From contig CALMVZ010000026.1 of NCBI GenBank assembly GCA_937873155.1, forward strand, positions 62,001 through 126,000: DNA of 64,000 bases. The letters run 5' to 3'. Made by a program: the position numbers and the translations under genes. This document shows, in pieces, positions 59,418 through 64,000 of the stretch. Every line of letters starts with the position of its first letter. The first letter of the stretch is position 1. The stretch comes from an uncultured Bacteroidota bacterium. GTDB taxonomy: Bacteria; Bacteroidota; Bacteroidia; B-17B0; Aurantibacillaceae. The notes beneath the pieces were generated by a model. The model was not told the DNA's origin. It did not search any database and worked only from the letters and a program-made list of their open reading frames with translations.

Positions 59418-59873
59418 TTATTTGTGATCTTCTTTAGTTTTATCTTTCACGTTGTTGTTTCCTAGCTCAGAAAAAGCCTTGCCTAATTCATCCATGTCAT
59501 GGTTGAATTCTTCTTTGAACGATTGCCAGTTGTCTTTATTATCTGCTTTATAATCATTCATGCGGGTACGCATGTTGTTGTTCCTTGTTTCAAGGTCGTC
59601 TACTCTTTTGTTGTATTCAGCGCGGGTTTCCTTTTTCTCCTGGTCTGCTCTTGCACGGAATTCACCGATTCGTTTTTCATTCTCAGTGAACCTGTCGTTG
59701 TTCTCGGTTTTATATTTTTCAATTTCTTCAAGATAATCTTCTTGTGCCTTTTGAACATCTTTTTGTTCTTCAACAACATCTTCGTGTTTTTCTTCCACTT
59801 TTTCGGCAGAAGACTGACAATAGGTAAAGAGTAAGGCTGACGATGCAGCAAGCATTAGGATCGACTTTTTCAT
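59418..59873 (-). CDS. Coiled-coil lipoprotein
   Basis: 151 residues from the ATG at 59873 (MKKSILMLAASSALLFTYC, a lipoprotein signal with Cys19). The rest is an uninterrupted charged helix rich in Glu, Lys and Asn (EKVEEKHEDVVEEQKDVQKA through RMNDYKADNKDNWQSFKEEF). No family name; similar small coiled-coil lipoproteins occur with YtxH and lmo0937-type genes. A frame from 59939 would place unlikely residues before the signal. Probably an envelope-stress protein. Confidence 0.78.
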   Translation of the reverse strand: MKKSILMLAASSALLFTYCQSSAEKVEEKHEDVVEEQKDVQKAQEDYLEEIEKYKTENNDRFTENEKRIGEFRARADQEKKETRAEYNKRVDDLETRNNNMRTRMNDYKADNKDNWQSFKEEFNHDMDELGKAFSELGNNNVKDKTKEDHK

Positions 59874-60065
59874 TTTTTTTAAATTTAAGGTTAAGTTTAT
59901 TTTTATAAAACAAAGGTGGGACACAGGAAAGGGACTCATGTTATATTACTTTAACATAAAGTTGTAACATTACCCGATTTCTTTGTAGAAATGAATGTGT
60001 AAGTTCCGCACTTTTGGCAACCCCTATGCTATTTCACGCAACAGTGTTAATAGCAATCTCCCCTT

Positions 60066-60088
60066 CACTTCGACAAGCTCAGTGGCCG
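60066..60088. repeat. Dispersed repeat, second copy of the nrdA-downstream block
   Basis: CACTTCGACAAGCTCAGTGG at 60066 differs from the block at 25076 at two positions in 23. It contains the stop codon of the GNAT gene and encodes its last residues. Confidence 0.6.
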
Positions 60089-60627
60089 AGTGGAGATAAA
60101 TTTAGTTCTAAGAATTTTTCGCGGGTCATTTCCCATCGCTTTACAGGTTGTTCGAAATTCAGCATGCCCGGTGTGGTGATGTATTCTTTTACAAGATCGA
60201 ACCCGACTTTAGCTAAAGTTTTGTTCGGTGCGGGATTTAATGCGTAAGGCTCGCAGATAAGTTTTTTTATTTGCAGGTTATTAAAATAGAAGGGGAGCGT
60301 CTTTTTTACGAGTTCTGTTCCCATTCCTTTTTTTCTTGATCCGCTGTTCCATAAATGTAAATGCATGGTGGCTTCTTCGCCAAATGTAATAGGATTGGTA
60401 TTCGAATGACCAATAGCCTTTCCGTCTTCTTCCCAAATGATGCAATAACCTTTTTTCTGTTCTATGGGTGTTCTTAATTGCAAATGCAGCATGTCAGAGA
60501 ATTTTTCACGGGTCGGCATTTTTTCTATATCACAACCCATGCCGGTAAGAAAAGACTTGTCGGCCGACATCCAATAATTGGTTAGCTGTTCAATATCTTT
60601 TTCCTGTATTTCTCTTACGTTAAGCAT
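60079..60627 (-). CDS. GNAT family N-acetyltransferase
   Basis: 182 residues. N-terminal VREIQEKDIEQLTNYW, central YCIIWEEDGKAIGHSNTNPI strands, the acetyl-CoA pyrophosphate loop in SGSRKKGMGTELVKK (R/Q-x-x-G-x-G/A) and an LICEPYALNPAPNKTLAKVGF segment, as in GNAT enzymes that modify small molecules or protein N-termini. The last five residues (SPLGH) come from a dispersed repeat (60066-60088), so the original C-terminus was replaced or extended. It starts 2 bp after the broken NAD(P)-binding gene. Confidence 0.85.
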   Translation of the reverse strand: MLNVREIQEKDIEQLTNYWMSADKSFLTGMGCDIEKMPTREKFSDMLHLQLRTPIEQKKGYCIIWEEDGKAIGHSNTNPITFGEEATMHLHLWNSGSRKKGMGTELVKKTLPFYFNNLQIKKLICEPYALNPAPNKTLAKVGFDLVKEYITTPGMLNFEQPVKRWEMTREKFLELNLSPLGH

Positions 60628-60629
60628 AA

Positions 60630-61486
60630 TTATTTTTTTGTTTTCATGGCGATGTAATCTTCGAATTTCATTTTGCCGATCTTCGGAGCGAGTGTATCAT
60701 GCTGAAGTACTTCCGCGAAGAAGGCCATTTTATCGTACATGTTCTTATTGAATACTTTCATGAATGGTAAAGCCAATTTCATTAGACCTGCAGGAACACT
60801 TCTTACTTTTTTTGAAGGATCCACGGCACTTTGAATTATTTCATTCAGTTGTTTCCTGGTGTAAACGTTCTCACCGCCGGCGCCTTTAACTACATTGTTC
60901 TCTTTAATGGAATCAACGCAAACTTTTGCAAGATCGCCTTCGTAGATAGGGTTAGTTGTTTTATCACCTTTTCCGATATTCATCAGTTGTCCTTTTTTAC
61001 TCATAGCGATCATATCAATGAAGGCGCAGAAAATGGCTGGAGGTTTAATGATGGAATAATTGATCCCGGACGCTTTTAATTTCTCAGAGAATTCGTGATG
61101 AACCTTGAAATATTCTAAATGCAAATAATTCTCCGATTCAAATGCTGAAACGTAAACGAATTTTTGAATTTTACTTTTTACAGCTTCATTTAAGATCGCC
61201 GAATTGGCATTCAGATCAATATCCCTGAAAGAAGGTTTGTTTTATCGTTCAAAGAAACACTTTTCCCTAAAGCAGAAATAACTACATCAAAACCGGTGCA
61301 AATATTGGCAAGTGAACTTGGATTGGCAATATCAGCAATAACGAAGCGTGTAGCGATGCCGGTTAACTCTTCAGCTTTTGCTTTGTTACGGACCACCGCT
61401 GTTAATTCGCAACCCTGTTTAACGACTTCCTTCCCAATCTCTTTTCCTAAATTGCCCGTTGCTCCGAATAGTAATACTTTTTTCAT
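60630..61486 (-). pseudogene. NAD(P)-binding (NmrA/SDR-like) gene with a frameshift
   Basis: Two frames belong to one protein. The N-terminal frame (61486 to 61211) has the nucleotide-binding start MKKVLLFGATGNLGKEIGKE and runs to DKTNLLSGILI and a stop. The C-terminal frame (from about 61238 to 60630) reads PSFRDIDLNANSAILNEAVK, KIQKFVYVSAFESE and continues with INYSIIKPPAIFCAFIDM. Adding one base to the three-base run at 61236-61238 restores a 286-residue protein. It is either a recent pseudogene or a sequencing error in a short A/T run. Atypical SDR proteins of this kind bind NAD(P) and often act as isomerases or reductases. Confidence 0.75.
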
Positions 61487-61575
61487 GGTTGTTTATTTAA
61501 AGGTATGAAATTTTTGTGTAAAAGAAGGTATAGCTGACTAGCTGGTCTCGGAGAGCCGGTGTTAGTGGCTCGCAT

Positions 61576-62163
61576 TTAATTCACAGTGTCAAATAACGTC
61601 CAGGTTTTATTATTCCTGTCGTATTTGTATAATTGTCTGGTAAGAAGTCTTTCCCCGTCTTGAAATAAGTTTTGAACTAACTTTTTTAATTCAGGCAACT
61701 TCTCTTTATCCGAAGAAGGAACCATTACAACCATGTCTTTTGCTGGAACAGCTACAATTAAGTCGTCATTATTTTGTTCGGCGCACCACTCCCAAATATT
61801 CGGTAAACAGAGTGCGCCAGCTTCGTGGTCACCACCAGCAATTAGTCCATGTCCACCGAACGAACAATCCACATATTGGTATTCTATGTCACGCTCAAGA
61901 TTGGAAACAGCGATATCATGAAGTTTTTCTAATGTCCAAGTTGAATTTAATTGTCGATTTAAAATTAAACTAAAGTAATCACCTTCGTCAAACGCATAGA
62001 ATATGGAAAGATTCCCTAACCACGTCTGGTTAACAGGAGAATCATCTTCACTAAGTTCTATTTCTGAATTTGAGTCAGGAACTTTTTCGTCCGGGTCGAA
62101 CATCACTTTTATCCACGGATAAATTTTGTCTTTAACTTTGTCTATGGAAAGTTCGTTTGTCAT
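61576..62163 (-). CDS. Unknown protein (DUF1444-like?)
   Basis: 195 residues from the ATG at 62163 (MTNELSIDKVKDKIYPWIKV); an upstream ATG at 62202 would add 13 residues. Acidic, soluble, with NLSIFYAFDEGDYFSLILNR, a TLEKLHDIAVSNLE helix, HGLIAGGDHEAGALCLPNIW and DDLIVAVPAKDMVVMVPSSD. The layout (an alpha/beta domain with AVPxxDxxxxVxxSD near the end) is reminiscent of DUF1444 proteins, but the match is weak. It is monocistronic on the minus strand between kdsA and the broken gene. Cytosolic. Confidence 0.6.
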   Translation of the reverse strand: MTNELSIDKVKDKIYPWIKVMFDPDEKVPDSNSEIELSEDDSPVNQTWLGNLSIFYAFDEGDYFSLILNRQLNSTWTLEKLHDIAVSNLERDIEYQYVDCSFGGHGLIAGGDHEAGALCLPNIWEWCAEQNNDDLIVAVPAKDMVVMVPSSDKEKLPELKKLVQNLFQDGERLLTRQLYKYDRNNKTWTLFDTVN

Positions 62164-62254
62164 AATGCTTGCCACTAACTTGCTTATACCCGCCATAAAC
62201 ATTCGCTTATCCGCACCCAGTTTGCCGGATTGGCGCCATTAGGGCGTTTATTCT

Positions 62255-63079
62255 TTAATACTTCCTCACCACATTATGCAATTCGATCAGAGGTTTTAAG
62301 AACTCTTCCAGATCGTAAACGCATAATTGGGATGCGGCATCACATAAAGCTTTTGCAGGTTCAGGATGGGTTTCAATGAAGACACCATCGACACCTGAAG
62401 CAACCCCTGCTCTTGATAATACAGGTAAAAATTCACGCGCGCCGCCTTTTGCATCAGAACTCGGGATACCGTATTTACGCACGCAATGCGTTACATCAAA
62501 CACAACAGGGTAACCAATATTATTCAAATGATAAAAACTCCTCGGGTCAACAATAAGATCATTATATCCGAATGTATAACCGCGTTCAGTCAAAATAATA
62601 TTATCGTTTCCGCTCTCGATACATTTTTGTACCGGGTGCTTCATGTTATCAGGCGCTAAGAATTGTCCGTGTTTTATGTTCACTACTTTTCCTGTTTTTG
62701 CAGCAGCTACCAATAAAGTAGATTGCATACACAAATAAGCAGGGATCTGTAGCACATCACAAACTTCTCCCGCAGCTTTGGCCTGGTCAGGATAATGAAT
62801 ATCCGTTAGCACAGGAAAACCAAATTGCTCTTTTACTTTTGCTAATAAAGCAACACCTTTCGCTAAACCCGGCCCGTCGTAATATTTTAAACTGCTGCGG
62901 TTGTCTTTCTGGAAAGAGGATTTATAAATGATCTTTATGTTCATGCGCTCGGAAACTTCTTTCAGTTTCTCGGCGGTCTTCATCATAATACTTTCTTCTT
63001 CTATAACGCATGGCCCTGAAATAAGGAAAAGGTCCTTAGCGCCACACTCGATATTACCTACTTTTACTATTTTTTTCAT
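62255..63079 (-). CDS. kdsA: 3-deoxy-8-phosphooctulonate synthase (KDO-8-P synthase)
   Basis: 274 residues. Condenses phosphoenolpyruvate with arabinose-5-phosphate to give KDO-8-phosphate for LPS. Landmarks: FLISGPCVIEEESIMMKTAE near the start, YKSSFQKDNRSSLKYYDGPG, LTDIHYPDQAKAAGEVCDVL, LQIPAYLCMQSTLLVAAAKTG, VNIKHGQFLAPDNM and DGVFIETHPEPAKALCD. Normal length. With the heptose kinase it shows that the cell makes a KDO-heptose LPS core. Divergent from a GNAT gene 50 bp away. Confidence 0.96.
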   Translation of the reverse strand: MKKIVKVGNIECGAKDLFLISGPCVIEEESIMMKTAEKLKEVSERMNIKIIYKSSFQKDNRSSLKYYDGPGLAKGVALLAKVKEQFGFPVLTDIHYPDQAKAAGEVCDVLQIPAYLCMQSTLLVAAAKTGKVVNIKHGQFLAPDNMKHPVQKCIESGNDNIILTERGYTFGYNDLIVDPRSFYHLNNIGYPVVFDVTHCVRKYGIPSSDAKGGAREFLPVLSRAGVASGVDGVFIETHPEPAKALCDAASQLCVYDLEEFLKPLIELHNVVRKY

Positions 63080-63130
63080 GGCTTAAATTTACGAATAAAA
63101 AGCCTATTTTTGCCTAACAAAACCAGATTT

Positions 63131-63781
63131 ATGGCCGATACTTTCGAGATAGTAGAATTTAACCCTGATGATAAGGAGCAAATGGATCTTATCTGTGCTA
63201 TCCATTCGGATGTATTGCCGGATAGTTTCGTTGTGGAAATGGGTAATATCTTCATGAAGCAATTTTATTATAAATGCCTCCCGAAGATCGGTTCTTTAAA
63301 GTGTTTTTTAGCGAGATATAATGGCAAATATGTAGGGATGATCGTCACCAATAAAAAGCCATTTTCATTGATCCGTTCCGCTATACCTATTTATTTCTGG
63401 CGCATTAGTTTTGTAATGAGCGCTGCCATGTTAACCGGACCGAAACGCATTAAAACCGTTTTGAATCTGTTGAAATATAAACCGGATCCGCTTTTAAAAA
63501 CCATGGAAGATTCGAAGACTGCTTTCGAAATTCTGACCATTGGTGTATTGAATGACTACCGCAAAGTGTATATCACCGAAAAAGAAAAGATCTCACACAA
63601 AATATTGAAGCATGCCGTTAACGAATACAAAAACAACGGTTACAAAAAGATCACCGGGCAGATCCTAAAATCCAATCGTATGGCATTGGGTTTTTATGAA
63701 ACCTTCAATGCCAATTTTGTACAATCTACTACTAACGAAGGCGGCGTTATTTTGGATCTTAACATTGAGAATGTGAAGTAA
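63131..63781 (+). CDS. GNAT-like acetyltransferase
   Basis: 216 residues from the ATG at 63131 (a TTG at 63110 is the only longer start). It begins FEIVEFNPDDKEQMDLICAI and has LPDSFVVEMGNIFMKQFYYK, GKYVGMIVTNKKPFSLIRSA, then FEILTIGVLNDYRKVYITEK and ILKSNRMALGFYETFNANFV, the last being the final strands of the GNAT fold. The usual acetyl-CoA loop is degenerate (RKVYITEKEK in place of R-x-x-G-x-G), so the donor or activity may differ. Confidence 0.7.
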   Translation: MADTFEIVEFNPDDKEQMDLICAIHSDVLPDSFVVEMGNIFMKQFYYKCLPKIGSLKCFLARYNGKYVGMIVTNKKPFSLIRSAIPIYFWRISFVMSAAMLTGPKRIKTVLNLLKYKPDPLLKTMEDSKTAFEILTIGVLNDYRKVYITEKEKISHKILKHAVNEYKNNGYKKITGQILKSNRMALGFYETFNANFVQSTTNEGGVILDLNIENVK

Positions 63782-63851
63782 TTCATATTCCCGGAAGGTG
63801 TATATTTCAAAAATAAATTTATCTTTGAAAGAACCAATAAGAGATCCTTTT

Positions 63852-64000
63852 ATGTACCGGTTTAAGTCAATTCTTCTTGTTCTCTTTTTAGTTCCATTAC
63901 TGCTTTGTGCCCAGAAAAAACCGTTTAAGGTGGGCGACAGGGTTAATATTTCTGTGGATTGTTATAATGAAGCAGACTCGAAGACCGCTACTTTGATCCC
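63852..64000 (+). CDS. Secreted protein, N-terminal part (gene runs off the right edge)
   Basis: The first 49 codons. A signal peptide (YRFKSILLVLFLVPLLLCAQ) is followed by KKPFKVGDRVNISVDCYNEA, a beta-strand start resembling small barrel or SH3-like domains found in Bacteroidota secreted proteins. The rest lies outside the window, so no function is offered. Confidence 0.6.
   Translation, partial: MYRFKSILLVLFLVPLLLCAQKKPFKVGDRVNISVDCYNEADSKTATLI

Noticed and set aside
61540-62240. Integron-like cassette with attC site around the 61576-62163 gene
   Set aside because: GTTAGTGGC and GCCACTAAC occur at the two sides, but no core site pair with the required spacing or imperfect palindrome was found; most likely chance.

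Overview
The window looks like the chromosome of a Gram-negative, menaquinone-using member of the Bacteroidota. The reasons are two proteins ending in a type IX secretion sorting domain (YPNP motif), TPR/SpoIIE and DUF4349/DUF4199/DUF2480 genes, LPS genes (kdsA, heptose kinase), an Mla lipid-transport operon, A/T-rich spacers with TAnnTTTG -7 boxes, and few Shine-Dalgarno sites. The exact genus cannot be read from the sequence.

Left part (1-14.9 kb, almost all minus strand): a metal-resistance and ion-homeostasis block. Transcription runs from a small Cys/His protein (DUF6660-like) through a fused CzcA-CzcC efflux pump, a CzcB adaptor with a His/Glu-rich insert, a Band-7 lipoprotein, an unknown lipoprotein, a 33-residue metal-binding peptide, a SulP-STAS-carbonic anhydrase fusion, MgtC, a secreted M28 zinc peptidase, a 26-residue membrane peptide, a Zn/Cd P-type ATPase, a DUF1345 protein and a cupredoxin-like lipoprotein cut by the window edge.

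15.4-22.7 kb: an integrative element. It has a tyrosine integrase at its right end, an excisionase-like HTH gene, a small acidic protein, and a large P-loop ATPase with an N-terminal Zn finger. The ATPase gene is flanked by ATTAAGCGCTTAAT palindromes and followed by a striking array of 13 helically phased 11-bp repeats. A defence-type pair (putAbiC-like protein and an RNxxxH HEPN protein), an RteC-like gene and a small plus-strand gene complete it. Broken genes lie at both borders (15.1-15.4 kb and an ORF6N fragment at 22.7-22.9 kb).

22.9-34.2 kb: a palindromic REP-like repeat, a methyltransferase, a TIR-domain protein, class Ia ribonucleotide reductase (nrdA, nrdB), DUF4349, DUF3109, a permuted NlpC/P60 protein, a TPR protein diverging from a LuxR-type regulator, and DUF4199.

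34.3-43.5 kb: a complete SUF iron-sulfur operon (sufA-B, two GT-C membrane glycosyltransferases, sufC-D-S-E-T) behind a clear Bacteroidota promoter and a 19-bp palindrome likely to be an iron-responsive operator. DUF2480 follows after a repeat.

44-64 kb: two unknown genes, a CxxCH T9SS-secreted protein, an aminotransferase, the heptose kinase, a GxxExxY cassette bounded by inverted repeats, menG, a TPR-SpoIIE phosphatase, a DUF748-MlaD-MlaF-MlaE cluster with an AI-2E family protein, a group of small stress/envelope proteins, a GNAT gene, a frameshifted NAD(P)-binding gene, an unknown gene, kdsA, another GNAT and the start of a secreted protein.

Several families of short dispersed repeats occupy the spacers. 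No tRNA, rRNA or CRISPR array was seen.
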